The position numbers and the translations under genes are program-made. Below, in pieces: positions 1 to 9,900 of a stretch of DNA of 45,332 nt. Source of the stretch: Euryarchaeota archaeon TMED192 (GTDB lineage Archaea; Thermoplasmatota; Poseidoniia; Poseidoniales; Thalassarchaeaceae); NCBI GenBank assembly GCA_002170775.2, contig NHIP02000007.1, forward strand, positions 1-45,332, in the 5' to 3' direction. The notes beneath the pieces are model-generated. The model had not been told where the DNA came from. It searched no databases and was given only the letters and a program-made list of their open reading frames with translations. Position 1 is the first letter of the stretch; every line of letters starts with the position of its first letter.

Positions 1-32
1 TTTCATAGGTACAACCTACACGGTGTCGATAC

Positions 33-254
33 ATGACTGGTGGTGGGGGCGCCTATGGGAACTTGTTCTCTCAGGGTTTCAGCCTAGGGATCCTCATTGC
101 ATGGTTCAAAGAAGCGTCAATTATTGACTCAAGCATAGTCTCGAGTGCTGAGACCTCTGATATGCTGGTATACGGGGCTGTATTCTCTCTTGCTTTCGGG
201 TATATAGGGCGATTCTTGAAAATAGTGACTGATCACCTCGATTCAAGGAAGTGA
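33..254 (+). CDS. small hypothetical membrane protein
   Basis: 73-aa ORF with hydrophobic segments; in-frame TAG just upstream at positions 6-8. Confidence 0.45.
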   Translation: MTGGGGAYGNLFSQGFSLGILIAWFKEASIIDSSIVSSAETSDMLVYGAVFSLAFGYIGRFLKIVTDHLDSRK

Positions 255-260
255 TCAGGG

Positions 261-1028
261 TTAGCCTCTGCTGGCTAATATCGCTATCGCGTCTCTGTCG
301 AAAACAGAAATCGCTCGTGAAATCGCTTCCTTGACATCAAACCATCGAGCCTCCTCGATTTCATCATCTTTGGGAACTATCTCTTCTTCAGCGCCCTCAT
401 AATTCGCCTTGTAGGTGAATGAAATCCAGTCAATCCCCTCATCGTCGAATATAGCCTCTCTAACGACACTGTTCTCTTTCTCCAATGTGATATCGCCGCA
501 CTCCCCATTGTGGTCGGCAATTTCGATATCTATTCCTAACTCTTCTCGAGCTTCCCTAACAGCTCCATCCCGGGGATGCTCACCATAATCCACGAATCCG
601 CCCGGAAGGGTCCAGTGTCCAGTGAAGAAACCTCTCGTGACCTTGGCCATCAAAACCTGTCCATTGGCATTGGTCAGAACTACCTTGCTGACAACCCTGT
701 GAAGAGTCCTATAGACAGACTCCCGAGCTACAGGGTCGACAGCATCATCAGATATCACTGAATCTTTCCAAGCCCATTCTGATGGCCAGGGGATGTTTGG
801 AGTAGCCACTTCTATGCTTATTCTCCTATCGCCGAGTGAAAAGCAATTCACTCTTCTTGGAGACCATTGTATCCCCATACTTCGAGCCTCTTCAGGAGTT
901 GGAAGACGTAACATTTCTTCCGCAGAGAAACCTCTTCTCCCTTGCACGGGTAAACAAGGCCCCTCCCCATTCAGGTTAACGAGGAGCAGTCTGCCATCAT
1001 GCTCGAGATGGGCATACCTCTCGAGCAC
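261..1028 (-). CDS. NUDIX hydrolase
   Basis: Nudix box [25 protein letters not shown]. Confidence 0.9.
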   Translation of the reverse strand: MLERYAHLEHDGRLLLVNLNGEGPCLPVQGRRGFSAEEMLRLPTPEEARSMGIQWSPRRVNCFSLGDRRISIEVATPNIPWPSEWAWKDSVISDDAVDPVARESVYRTLHRVVSKVVLTNANGQVLMAKVTRGFFTGHWTLPGGFVDYGEHPRDGAVREAREELGIDIEIADHNGECGDITLEKENSVVREAIFDDEGIDWISFTYKANYEGAEEEIVPKDDEIEEARWFDVKEAISRAISVFDRDAIAILASRG

Positions 1029-1035
1029 CCGTTAA

Positions 1036-1980
1036 TCACGCCCCATAGTTCAGTACATCAGTAAGTTGAGTCTTGTAAAATGAACCAGATGCTTGTAGAC
1101 TTTCTAGCTCCGAATCCTCGAGGTCTAGTTCGACTATCCGCTCTACACCGTTCTTACCTAGTACAACGGGAACACCGATGTAAACATCATTCATCCCATA
1201 TTCCCCGTTAAGATATGCTGAGCAGGGGAGAAGTCGCTTCCGATCCTCCAGAACGGCTTCAGCCATGATGGCAGCCGCACTTCCTGGTGCGTAGAATGCC
1301 GAGCCGCGCTCAAGCAATTTCACTATCTCGCCTCCTCCTCCAGCAGTCCTCTCACCAATAGATCGTATTGTTTCATCATCGAGTAGTTGGGTAATTGGTA
1401 TTCCAGATACCGTGGTATATCTGGGGAGAGGAACCATGGTATCGCCATGTCCGCCGAGGACCATTGCTTGAACATCTTCATTCGATACACCCACTGCCTC
1501 CGCTATGAAATGGGTCATTCTTGCAGAATCAAGTATTCCTGCCTGACCAACTACCCGTTCAGCGGGGAATCCCGTAGTCTTCCACATGTGATATGTCATA
1601 AGATCGAGAGGATTGGTGACTACGATCACGATTGAGTCGGGAGCATATTCCCTGATTCCATTCCCTACTTCTGAGATAATCCCAGCATTCTTAGAAATCA
1701 AGTCCTCACGAGTCATCCCAGGTTGACGAGGGAATCCAGAGGTCACGACTACTACATCCGCCCCTGCTATGTCTTCGTAAGATGAAGTCCCGGTAATCAC
1801 GCCATCATAGTTGAGAATTTGTCCAGCCTGGCTCATATCGAGCGCCTTCCCCTTGGCAAAGCCCTCGAAGATATCCAGCATCACGATGTTTCCGAGTTTG
1901 CGTTCAGCCAAGGCAAATGCGCACGTAGCGCCAACATTCCCTGCTCCTATCACTGCTATGGTCCGACGTCCAGCGGGCAT
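1036..1980 (-). CDS. mdh: malate/lactate dehydrogenase family protein, probably malate dehydrogenase
   Basis: N-terminal Rossmann motif IAVIGAGNVGATCAFALAE, VTNPLDLMTYHMWKTTGFPAERVVGQAGILDSAR, VLGGHGDTMVPLPRYTTVSG. Confidence 0.92.
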   Translation of the reverse strand: MPAGRRTIAVIGAGNVGATCAFALAERKLGNIVMLDIFEGFAKGKALDMSQAGQILNYDGVITGTSSYEDIAGADVVVVTSGFPRQPGMTREDLISKNAGIISEVGNGIREYAPDSIVIVVTNPLDLMTYHMWKTTGFPAERVVGQAGILDSARMTHFIAEAVGVSNEDVQAMVLGGHGDTMVPLPRYTTVSGIPITQLLDDETIRSIGERTAGGGGEIVKLLERGSAFYAPGSAAAIMAEAVLEDRKRLLPCSAYLNGEYGMNDVYIGVPVVLGKNGVERIVELDLEDSELESLQASGSFYKTQLTDVLNYGA

Positions 1981-2115
1981 GTTCCTAGCGATGAAGCAAG
2001 GGGTACTTGGGCTTTGGCGAGGTAGTTGCCCTCCGAGCCTCTCTCCGACGTGTTCAAGAGTCGCCTTCGGAACCGAGCATCATCCAAAGGGAGCGGACTA
2101 CTGGAGTTGTCTATA

Positions 2116-3276
2116 ATGCGTATTGGAGTCATTACCGAATCAGAGGGCGAATCCAGAGTCGCCATTGTCCCTTCATCGATAAGAAAACTCGCTAAGTCTG
2201 GATATGAAGTTGCTATTCAGGAAGGCGCAGGAAAACTTTCCAATTACTCGGATCAGGAATATTCCGATGCCGGCGCAAAAGTAGTCGATAGGGAAGAAGC
2301 CCTGAAGTCGCCTTTCCTCATATGCATCAGATTTCCCGAGGGAATCGATTTCTTCGAAGGACAGGTCATCGCCTGTATCGCCGATCCATTCAGGAATCCT
2401 GACAGGATCAAATTTTGTAATTCGAGAAAAGCCACTCTCTTGAGCATGGATATGATTCCAAGGAGACTGTCCAGAGCACAATCCATGGATGTAAACTCCA
2501 GCCAAGATAATCTTGCAGGCTACAAGGCCGTCTTGTTGGGAGCATCGTTGGTGCCCAAGGGAATTCCCATGATGACCACTTCTGCAGGTACGATCCGTCC
2601 TGCCAAGGTGGTGATTATGGGTTCAGGAGTCGCAGGACTGCAAGCTATAGCGACGGCAAAGAGACTCGGAGCAGTGGTATACGCCTCTGACGTTAGGAAG
2701 TCTGCAGCCGAACAGATCGAATCAGTTGGGGGGAGATTCATCGAAGTTGAGGGCATGGATGACTTCGAGGACGAATCCGGTTATGCGAAACCACTCACAG
2801 CAGAGTTCATTCAAAAAGTGAACGACACTGTTTGTGATGTTGCTTCAGATGCAGATCTAGTGGTCACTACTGCTAGGATTTTCGGACGCCCTGCACCCAT
2901 AACCGTACCCTCATCAGCTGTATCTTCATTCAAATCTGGCTGTGTCATAGTCGATATGAATGCTGATGTCGGCGGTAACTGCGAACAAACCGTTTGCGAT
3001 GAGGTGCATCAAACAGATGGCGGCGTAATAGTCGTAGGGACTAGCAATCTCCCGGGCACCATCCCAACAACTGCAAGCATGCTTTACTCTAACAACCTCA
3101 CTACGTTTGCAGTTTCCCTTATGAACGAGGATGGATTCACGCTATCTGAAGACGACGACATTCTCGTAGGGCCACCCGAAGACTCGGATTTCTTTGTCCA
3201 GGGCATGGGTGGCGTACTCGTGTGCTCAGATGGAAAAACCCATCAAAAACAATCTCGTTTAGAGGGGGTCCTATGA
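2116..3276 (+). CDS. pntA: NAD(P) transhydrogenase alpha subunit, soluble NAD-binding part
   Basis: MRIGVITESEGESRVAIVPSSIRKLAKSGYEV and VVIMGSGVAGLQAIATAKRLGAVVYASDVR; start set at 2116 rather than ORF-track 2026. Confidence 0.9.
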   Translation: MRIGVITESEGESRVAIVPSSIRKLAKSGYEVAIQEGAGKLSNYSDQEYSDAGAKVVDREEALKSPFLICIRFPEGIDFFEGQVIACIADPFRNPDRIKFCNSRKATLLSMDMIPRRLSRAQSMDVNSSQDNLAGYKAVLLGASLVPKGIPMMTTSAGTIRPAKVVIMGSGVAGLQAIATAKRLGAVVYASDVRKSAAEQIESVGGRFIEVEGMDDFEDESGYAKPLTAEFIQKVNDTVCDVASDADLVVTTARIFGRPAPITVPSSAVSSFKSGCVIVDMNADVGGNCEQTVCDEVHQTDGGVIVVGTSNLPGTIPTTASMLYSNNLTTFAVSLMNEDGFTLSEDDDILVGPPEDSDFFVQGMGGVLVCSDGKTHQKQSRLEGVL

Positions 3277-3590
3277 TGGAACCAGCCACACTTATTGGAA
3301 GTTTGACACTTTTCGCACTCGCTATATTTCTGGGCTTCGAGCTGATTACGAAGGTCCCGGCTACGCTTCACACCCCGTTGATGAGCGGTGCTAACGCGAT
3401 ATCTGGTATCAGCATTGTTGGAGCGATCTTGGGTGCAAATGTACTGTACGATGCGGGCCATACTGAAATTTCAGGGATCATCGCCTTCTTCGCACTCATT
3501 CTTGCCACAATAAATGTGGTCGGCGGGTTTGCAGTCACCAATAGGATGCTGCAGATGATTGCAGGAAGACGGAAAAGAGGAGGTGATTAG
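3273..3590 (+). CDS. NAD(P) transhydrogenase alpha subunit, membrane part
   Basis: MMEPATLIGSLTLFALAIFLGFELITKVPATLHTPLMSGANAISGISIVGAI; ATG overlaps the stop of the upstream gene. Confidence 0.9.
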   Translation: MMEPATLIGSLTLFALAIFLGFELITKVPATLHTPLMSGANAISGISIVGAILGANVLYDAGHTEISGIIAFFALILATINVVGGFAVTNRMLQMIAGRRKRGGD

Positions 3591-5000
3591 ATGGATTCAC
3601 AGTGGTATCAGATAGGATACCTCCTTTCAGCATCTTTCTTCATATTCGGTTTGAAGATGCTCGGCCATCCACGCACCGCGCCTCGTGGGAACCAGCTCGG
3701 GGCACTTGGGATGCTGACCGCTGTTGTGACTGTCCTACTCGAGACAGAGTTGGTCAACAACCCTCTCCTCATAATAGGTGGAATCGCTATCGGGGCCCTC
3801 ATCGGCGCATGGTTGGCTGTACGGGTAGAGATGACTGGAATGCCCGAACTTGTTGCTCTTTTCAACGGATTCGGAGGTGCAGCCAGCGCACTCGTCGCTC
3901 TTGCCGAGGCCTATGCTGCGATAGAATCCGGAAATATCCCTGAGGGATTGGAGCTGCATGTAGCATGGGTAGCCATCGGGCTTTCGGCTCTTGTTGGGTG
4001 GATGACGCTTACTGGCTCATTGGTAGCTTATGCCAAATTGAAGGGAGGATTCATGATACTTGGGAAATGGAGGAAAACACCTACATGGGGCCCTACATGG
4101 TTGAATCCAATCAAAGCATTGTCGATTGTAGCCGCCTTTGTATTGATTTTTATGACAATACAAACACCATCAGATCTCCAATTGGTGTGGTTACTGATAG
4201 CCCTTTCATGTGTAATCGGGGTGATCTTGGTCCTACCGATCGGCGGTGCCGATATGCCTGTCGTGGTCAGCCTCCTGAATTCACTCTCTGGGATTGCTGC
4301 AGCATTCACAGGATTCATAATTTCTAATTCCGTGCTAATCATAGCAGGTTCGCTAGTCGGCGCAAGCGGCTTGATCCTCACATTCATCATGTGCAAGGCC
4401 ATGAATCGAAGATTGATCGATGTACTGTTCAAATCCTTTGGAGGCACTGAGAAAGAATCTGTAACTAGAACCAAAGTAGGTAGCGATCCCGACGAGGTAG
4501 CCATGATCCTCGATGGCGCTCAGAAGGTCATTATAGTGCCAGGTTATGGGATGGCTGTTAGTCAATGCCAACACCAGGTCAAGGAGTTTGCAGACCTCTT
4601 GGAAGAGAAGTACGGAACAGAGGTGAAGTATGCAATACACCCTGTCGCCGGGAGAATGCCTGGGCACATGAACGTCCTTTTGGCTGAGGCCAATGTTCCT
4701 TATGAACAGCTAATTGAGATGGACGAGATAAACCCCGAGCTACCCGAGGCAGATGCTGCGATCGTGATAGGTGCAAACGATACATGCAACCCGGTCGCCA
4801 GATCAGGTGAGGGCCCACTTGCTGGGATGCCTATTATAGATGCAGACAATGCCAGATCTGTTGTGATAATCAAGAGAAGCCTTTCCGTAGGTTATGCCGG
4901 GGTGGATAACGATCTATTCTACATGGACAAGACCATGATGCTGTTTGGTGACGGAAAGAAGATGATGACTGCCTTGAATTCCGCCATCAAGGAGTCGTAG
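3591..5000 (+). CDS. pntB: NAD(P) transhydrogenase beta subunit
   Basis: MTGMPELVALFNGFGGAASALVALAE, IIVPGYGMAVSQCQHQVKEFADLLEEKYGTEVKYAIHPVAGRMPGHMNVLLAEANVPYEQL, VIGANDTCNPVAR. Confidence 0.96.
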   Translation: MDSQWYQIGYLLSASFFIFGLKMLGHPRTAPRGNQLGALGMLTAVVTVLLETELVNNPLLIIGGIAIGALIGAWLAVRVEMTGMPELVALFNGFGGAASALVALAEAYAAIESGNIPEGLELHVAWVAIGLSALVGWMTLTGSLVAYAKLKGGFMILGKWRKTPTWGPTWLNPIKALSIVAAFVLIFMTIQTPSDLQLVWLLIALSCVIGVILVLPIGGADMPVVVSLLNSLSGIAAAFTGFIISNSVLIIAGSLVGASGLILTFIMCKAMNRRLIDVLFKSFGGTEKESVTRTKVGSDPDEVAMILDGAQKVIIVPGYGMAVSQCQHQVKEFADLLEEKYGTEVKYAIHPVAGRMPGHMNVLLAEANVPYEQLIEMDEINPELPEADAAIVIGANDTCNPVARSGEGPLAGMPIIDADNARSVVIIKRSLSVGYAGVDNDLFYMDKTMMLFGDGKKMMTALNSAIKES

Positions 5001-5028
5001 GCAAACGAAGACTAATCGGGGAACGGTT

Positions 5029-6054
5029 ATGAGCATCCAGATTGACACGGGACACATGGGAAGAGCGACAATGCGCCGCGCAGCGGTCGCACTTCTTGTC
5101 ATTGGGTTACTTTCACTCCCTGCTTTGGCCAATAGTGGCGGCCCCCCCTATCTCAACAGCAATGGAGATCCAACCGCAGAGTATGGTTGTAATTGCCACA
5201 ATAACGGACAAATTTCTGAAAGGGCGGTGATAATGGTAACAGGGGTCCCGATTCAGTACACTCCTGGGGAAGAATACCCGCTGGTGATCAAGGTAGCAGA
5301 TGCCCATGTCCTGGCTGGAGACGAGGGCAATACCCATGCGGGTTTCCTAATGACTTCAGGCGAGGCAGGGTCTTTCACTTGGGGCGATGACCAGGAAATT
5401 CGCATTGCAGAAGATAGTGAAAAAGATGTATCTCATTCTGACACATCGGATAATGGGATTTGGGCTTTGACCTGGATTTCCCCAACGGAGGACGAAGGAG
5501 CCGTTCACTTCTGGATTGCTGGAAATGCTGTGAATGGAGACGGGGCACCGGGCGATGATGATTACTGGAACATGCTATCCTTCACCGTGAATGCGCCCGG
5601 TACCCTCGCAGAAGACGACTCATCCGCGACTCTCGAAACAAGAACTGTTTCTGTTGGCGCATATGACGCCCTATTTCTAATCGAAGAGTCTCCAGAGAAG
5701 GAGGAAGAGGAGAGGCAGATGAGAATCGCAGAAGCCGTCTTCTCAAATGGTAATCAACTCTACTGGGCCTCGCTGGTCGCATTGATCATAGGCGCAGTTT
5801 TCCAAAGAGAAATATTGGAACGAAGATATGATGAGGGCCCCGAGCCTTTGGCTACGGAACTCGCATATCCGGAGGGGATCCGGAGAATCATAGCATCGAT
5901 TTTCGCTTTGGGGGTAGCAATAACATGGACTGCTGATGGCGTAAATTGGTTTTTGACCGGCACGGCCTACTTCTGCGCTGCTTGGGCTGCATACGGCGTC
6001 TATCGGACGATCCTGGCCGCAAGGGCCCCCGTGAAGCCCAAGGACATGTTGTGA
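5029..6054 (+). CDS. secreted/membrane-anchored protein with an N-terminal CxCH domain (choice-of-anchor V / Reeler-like) and C-terminal TM helices
   Basis: Signal peptide, SGGPPYLNSNGDPTAEYGCNCHNNG motif, beta-rich ectodomain, C-terminal hydrophobic helices. Confidence 0.6.
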   Translation: MSIQIDTGHMGRATMRRAAVALLVIGLLSLPALANSGGPPYLNSNGDPTAEYGCNCHNNGQISERAVIMVTGVPIQYTPGEEYPLVIKVADAHVLAGDEGNTHAGFLMTSGEAGSFTWGDDQEIRIAEDSEKDVSHSDTSDNGIWALTWISPTEDEGAVHFWIAGNAVNGDGAPGDDDYWNMLSFTVNAPGTLAEDDSSATLETRTVSVGAYDALFLIEESPEKEEEERQMRIAEAVFSNGNQLYWASLVALIIGAVFQREILERRYDEGPEPLATELAYPEGIRRIIASIFALGVAITWTADGVNWFLTGTAYFCAAWAAYGVYRTILAARAPVKPKDML

Positions 6055-6066
6055 GGGTATATCCGC

Positions 6067-6786
6067 ATGCCCAAGGAAATGGGTCTCCACGATCATTTGG
6101 CCGAATTGAGAAGATTGCTGATCCCCCCCGTTATCCTTGCAGCACTAATTACTGTGCTGTATGCCACTAGTGACGACTTAGTCTCGTGGATGGCATGGTG
6201 GATCGAGATATACGAAGACAGTAGTGGGGGGGAACTCTCCGTTTACGCGCCACATGACTGGTACGTACTCAAGTGGTCGGCCGCTATTCTAATTGGCGTA
6301 GCATTTGCACATCCTTTCCTCTGCTTTAATTTATGGAAATTCGTTGAACCTGGTCTAATTGAAAGCGAGAGAAAGACCGTATCAGCCTTATTCGTAGCAA
6401 TCTCTGTCCTACTACCAATAACGGTGCTCGCAGTAGTATTGGCATCGCCATCTATAGCTTCTACTGCTGTTTCTGCCGATCAAATATCCGGAGTCAGGCC
6501 CGCGATTGACTCAATGGGAATCGCTTTAATGGCAGTCTCCCTTTCTTGGATATCCGTCGTACTTATTTTGTTGACGGGACTATTGTGCGTAGTGAAGGTC
6601 ACAATCCCGCCTGGGGAGGTAAGAGACGGAATACGAATACGGTTGCATGTAATCTTTGCAGGAATCTTATTTCTCATTCTTTCAAATGGCTTTGAGGGAA
6701 TGAGGATAATCATCATAATTTCCATAGTAATCATCTCGGAGTCCATCTCGAGACTTGTACCCACACAATTCGAAAAATCATCTTAG
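6067..6786 (+). CDS. tatC: Sec-independent (twin-arginine) translocase TatC-like protein
   Basis: Starts GLHDHLAELRRLLIPPV, then multiple TM helices and HPFLCFNLWKFVEPGLIESERKTV. Confidence 0.8.
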   Translation: MPKEMGLHDHLAELRRLLIPPVILAALITVLYATSDDLVSWMAWWIEIYEDSSGGELSVYAPHDWYVLKWSAAILIGVAFAHPFLCFNLWKFVEPGLIESERKTVSALFVAISVLLPITVLAVVLASPSIASTAVSADQISGVRPAIDSMGIALMAVSLSWISVVLILLTGLLCVVKVTIPPGEVRDGIRIRLHVIFAGILFLILSNGFEGMRIIIIISIVIISESISRLVPTQFEKSS

Positions 6787-6855
6787 CCCAAATATCGGCC
6801 CCTTACTAAGACACGATTACGTTGTGTTCAAGTTAAGCATAGCACACGTCGTAAC

Positions 6856-8880
6856 ATGGATGTGGTTAGGAAGGCCGTTGCTGGAACCATATTCTTCCTG
6901 ATTTTAGCAATACAGTTGAATTCTAATTTAGTTAATAGTGCAGTCGTACCTGATAGGGGCGGAAATAGTGCAAATTCCAATTCCGACCTAGTTACGCTGC
7001 AAGGTGGAGAGCGCTGGTTGATAGTGCCAATCCACTTTCCAAGTGCACCGTTTCCAGACTCAGAAATAACATCGTTAGTCGAAGGAGAGGATGGAGCTAT
7101 AGAGTATATCTATCAAGCAAGCGGAGGGCGAAGCTTACTAGAAGTCACGATATCACAGAGACCCTACATAGCTCCACAACACATAGGATACTGGGGTGAA
7201 GATACGGATGTTTCTAGAGATGTCGATGTCCAAGAACTTGTTAGCATGGCTATCTCATACTCGCTCACTGGAACCGACCTTTCCCCCTGGGATCTCGATT
7301 CAGACGGCATCATCGACAGAATCCTGTTTATGCATGGCGAACAACCCCAGGAAACCGGTGGTGGCAGCCAATCTATATGGAGTCACTTTTCTGAACTTGA
7401 TAACCCAATTGACGTATCATCTTGGAGTATAAACCACTACACAATCACATCGATACAATCTGGACTCGGTACAGTAATTCATGAGATGCTACATCAGATG
7501 GGCGCACTTGATCTCTACGATGTCCATGGAGATTTACCGACAAGGGAATGGAACGGAATAGGCGATTGGGGCATTATGGCTAGTGGCAACTGGAATGATG
7601 CGGGAAGTAGCCCAGCATTGCCAACAGCATCAACAATTACACTAATAGATCCTGATAGGGATTATGTTGAGATCAACCCCTCACTCGGAGGAATCTATGA
7701 GATTGAGCCATTCAGCAAAACGGGCCAGATTGTATCCATACGAGTTTCAGATACCGAATTTCTCTGGATGACATACAGGGATGGATCGGGCTTCGATGCA
7801 GGGCTCCCAGGAGTTGGCTTGCTTGTGGAATATCAAGATCTAGCCAACGGGGACCCTGACGATAATATGCTCAACTCTGATCCGTTTTTTCCTTGGAGTT
7901 ATATCGTAGAGGCCGATGGTAATGATGCACTGTTCTTGAATGATGATTCTGGATCCCCAACAGATGCATTCGCTCCTGGGTCTATCTTTGGAGCTGAAGG
8001 GATACAGATACGTGACTCTACAGGAACCCTAGTCAATTGGACCGTCAGCGTCTCTCAATCTAGCGACCAGGCACTCAACATAACGGTCCAACATCTCGAA
8101 AGTAATATCAGAATATTAGCACCAAGAGCTCCGTTCGTCCTTCTTCCCGCGGATGATATTCATTTCACCATGATAATGGAAGAATCCTGCAATGTAGCCA
8201 TGTCATCTCGATGGTCTGCCTCATCGGAAGATGTGTTAACTAGTGAAGCGGGGTACTCGGAGGGGGTTCATTCGGTGAAAGTAATGGACATCACGAATAC
8301 TTCCAGGATGAAAGGAACATTGCAGGTTATATTCAGTTGCGTCCAAGACGATAACACAGTCCTTGGAAGTGAGATTAACATCCAAGCCAAGTGGTACAAG
8401 GTTAACCACAAGATCGACCCGATACCACAGAAAATGGAAATTTCCTCATCCTCTCCTTCATCCGTTGAATTGGAAATTAGATTCAATGGATCCGGTCAAG
8501 TAATCTACGACGTCATCATAGATGGTCCAGCCTCCCAGATAGCTACTACAAAAAGTCCAATCAGTCTTTCAGAGGGAGATGTCATTGACCTCGAGGTAGA
8601 TCCTTCAGGTCTTCTTTCGCCGGGCATGATTGCTAGAGGCGAAGTCGTATTGCATGATGGCTTCGGTATCGAAACTAGAATACCCTTCGTGCTCGAATCA
8701 GAGGGACCCCTAGACGCGATTCCAATCATTGGGTGGCTATCAATACCCTCGAACGGAATCTCGGTCGCCCTAGCCATGATCTTCTTCTCATACGCAAGGC
8801 CTCAGAAAGAAGAACCAACACAATATGAGGGAGGCTTTTCCGATAACGCCGGTCGAGATCTAACACAGCCAGGGTTGTAA
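6856..8880 (+). CDS. M6-family (immune inhibitor A-like) secreted metalloprotease with C-terminal TM anchor
   Basis: Zinc motif VIHEMLHQMGALDLYD, GDWGIMASGNWN, N-terminal signal helix, C-terminal TM. Confidence 0.85.
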   Translation: MDVVRKAVAGTIFFLILAIQLNSNLVNSAVVPDRGGNSANSNSDLVTLQGGERWLIVPIHFPSAPFPDSEITSLVEGEDGAIEYIYQASGGRSLLEVTISQRPYIAPQHIGYWGEDTDVSRDVDVQELVSMAISYSLTGTDLSPWDLDSDGIIDRILFMHGEQPQETGGGSQSIWSHFSELDNPIDVSSWSINHYTITSIQSGLGTVIHEMLHQMGALDLYDVHGDLPTREWNGIGDWGIMASGNWNDAGSSPALPTASTITLIDPDRDYVEINPSLGGIYEIEPFSKTGQIVSIRVSDTEFLWMTYRDGSGFDAGLPGVGLLVEYQDLANGDPDDNMLNSDPFFPWSYIVEADGNDALFLNDDSGSPTDAFAPGSIFGAEGIQIRDSTGTLVNWTVSVSQSSDQALNITVQHLESNIRILAPRAPFVLLPADDIHFTMIMEESCNVAMSSRWSASSEDVLTSEAGYSEGVHSVKVMDITNTSRMKGTLQVIFSCVQDDNTVLGSEINIQAKWYKVNHKIDPIPQKMEISSSSPSSVELEIRFNGSGQVIYDVIIDGPASQIATTKSPISLSEGDVIDLEVDPSGLLSPGMIARGEVVLHDGFGIETRIPFVLESEGPLDAIPIIGWLSIPSNGISVALAMIFFSYARPQKEEPTQYEGGFSDNAGRDLTQPGL

Positions 8881-8883
8881 ATT

Positions 8884-9900
8884 CTATTGCCTTCGCCTTG
8901 TAGTGGACCATCTTGAATCGGGAGGAGGTCTTACTATCGCCACATAACTAACAGAACCCTCATCCACAACTGGCAGCAGCATTGTCTTGTTCACTCCGGA
9001 GGATAGTCTCGAACCTTGGCATGCTGATGTCCAATCAGTCGGGAGAGAATCTGGATGTGAGATCAGCCAAGGAGCATGATTTTCAGACATATCTCCTTCG
9101 TAGGCTCGCCACCGCACACCGTATTTGAATCCGGTTCTTACAAGAATTCCTCTACCCTCCATGTCCCTTGCTACCCTCGCACCGAGCTTATCGTTTACCT
9201 TCGGCAAGGAATTCTCATCTAGAACATAACCCCCGAGGAAAGATGGAATTCTCTCTGTTCCGCCATTCTCAGAAACCCATGATGAACCATTCAACATGTC
9301 TATCGCGCCGTCTCCATCATAGAACTGTGTCTCAAAACTGCCCAATGGGTGAAATTCTTTCACTCTGTAAGAAACAACATCAAGATCGTCATCGACAATT
9401 AACATCTCGGCAATTCTATCAAGTCCCTCCACAGCCCTGCACCAGTTCAGGAGGTCTCTGATATCAAACTCGGAACGAGCGTGATTCCACCTTACTTCAG
9501 CATCTGGAAGGCCCCTTGCAGGGTGATTTTTAGCATCCCATCTAAGAGCCTGGGTACCATCAGTTAATACAAAATTCATTTCTTTGAAATGATCGTGCCA
9601 CAACACCTTGTTACCCGGTTGCCGCATAGCCTCATTCACTAATGCCTCATAGATGAGACTAGATCTTTTTTTGAGCGCATTGGGAAACCATTCTTCTGAG
9701 GGCCAGTCCATGCCCCTGTGGTCGTGGCAGTAGACAACATCTGTAGGGCATAGTAGCAATACGTCGTCTACAGGCCTCCCTATTGCAGATTTATCCCACC
9801 ATCGCCGAGTTGTGACTCGTACGTCAGCGATATCACCTCGGGTCATATATCGGCGAGTAGCGGATACAACTTGGACTCGTCGGTCTTCCCAAACCCTCAT
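8884..9900 (-). CDS. endA: tRNA-splicing endonuclease, fused/duplicated form
   Basis: C-terminal catalytic domain GFKYGVRWRAYEG...ENHAPWLI...SRLSSGVNKTMLLPVVDEGSVSYVAIVRPP with Y/H/K triad candidates. Confidence 0.75.
   Translation of the reverse strand: MRVWEDRRVQVVSATRRYMTRGDIADVRVTTRRWWDKSAIGRPVDDVLLLCPTDVVYCHDHRGMDWPSEEWFPNALKKRSSLIYEALVNEAMRQPGNKVLWHDHFKEMNFVLTDGTQALRWDAKNHPARGLPDAEVRWNHARSEFDIRDLLNWCRAVEGLDRIAEMLIVDDDLDVVSYRVKEFHPLGSFETQFYDGDGAIDMLNGSSWVSENGGTERIPSFLGGYVLDENSLPKVNDKLGARVARDMEGRGILVRTGFKYGVRWRAYEGDMSENHAPWLISHPDSLPTDWTSACQGSRLSSGVNKTMLLPVVDEGSVSYVAIVRPPPDSRWSTTRRRQ

Noticed and set aside
4028-4504. 158-aa ORF antisense to pntB
   Set aside because: Opposes highly conserved PntB; no independent support.
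5190-5210. CNCH motif as a c-type cytochrome heme site
   Set aside because: Spacing is CxCH, not CXXCH; better explained by a choice-of-anchor/Reeler-like domain.
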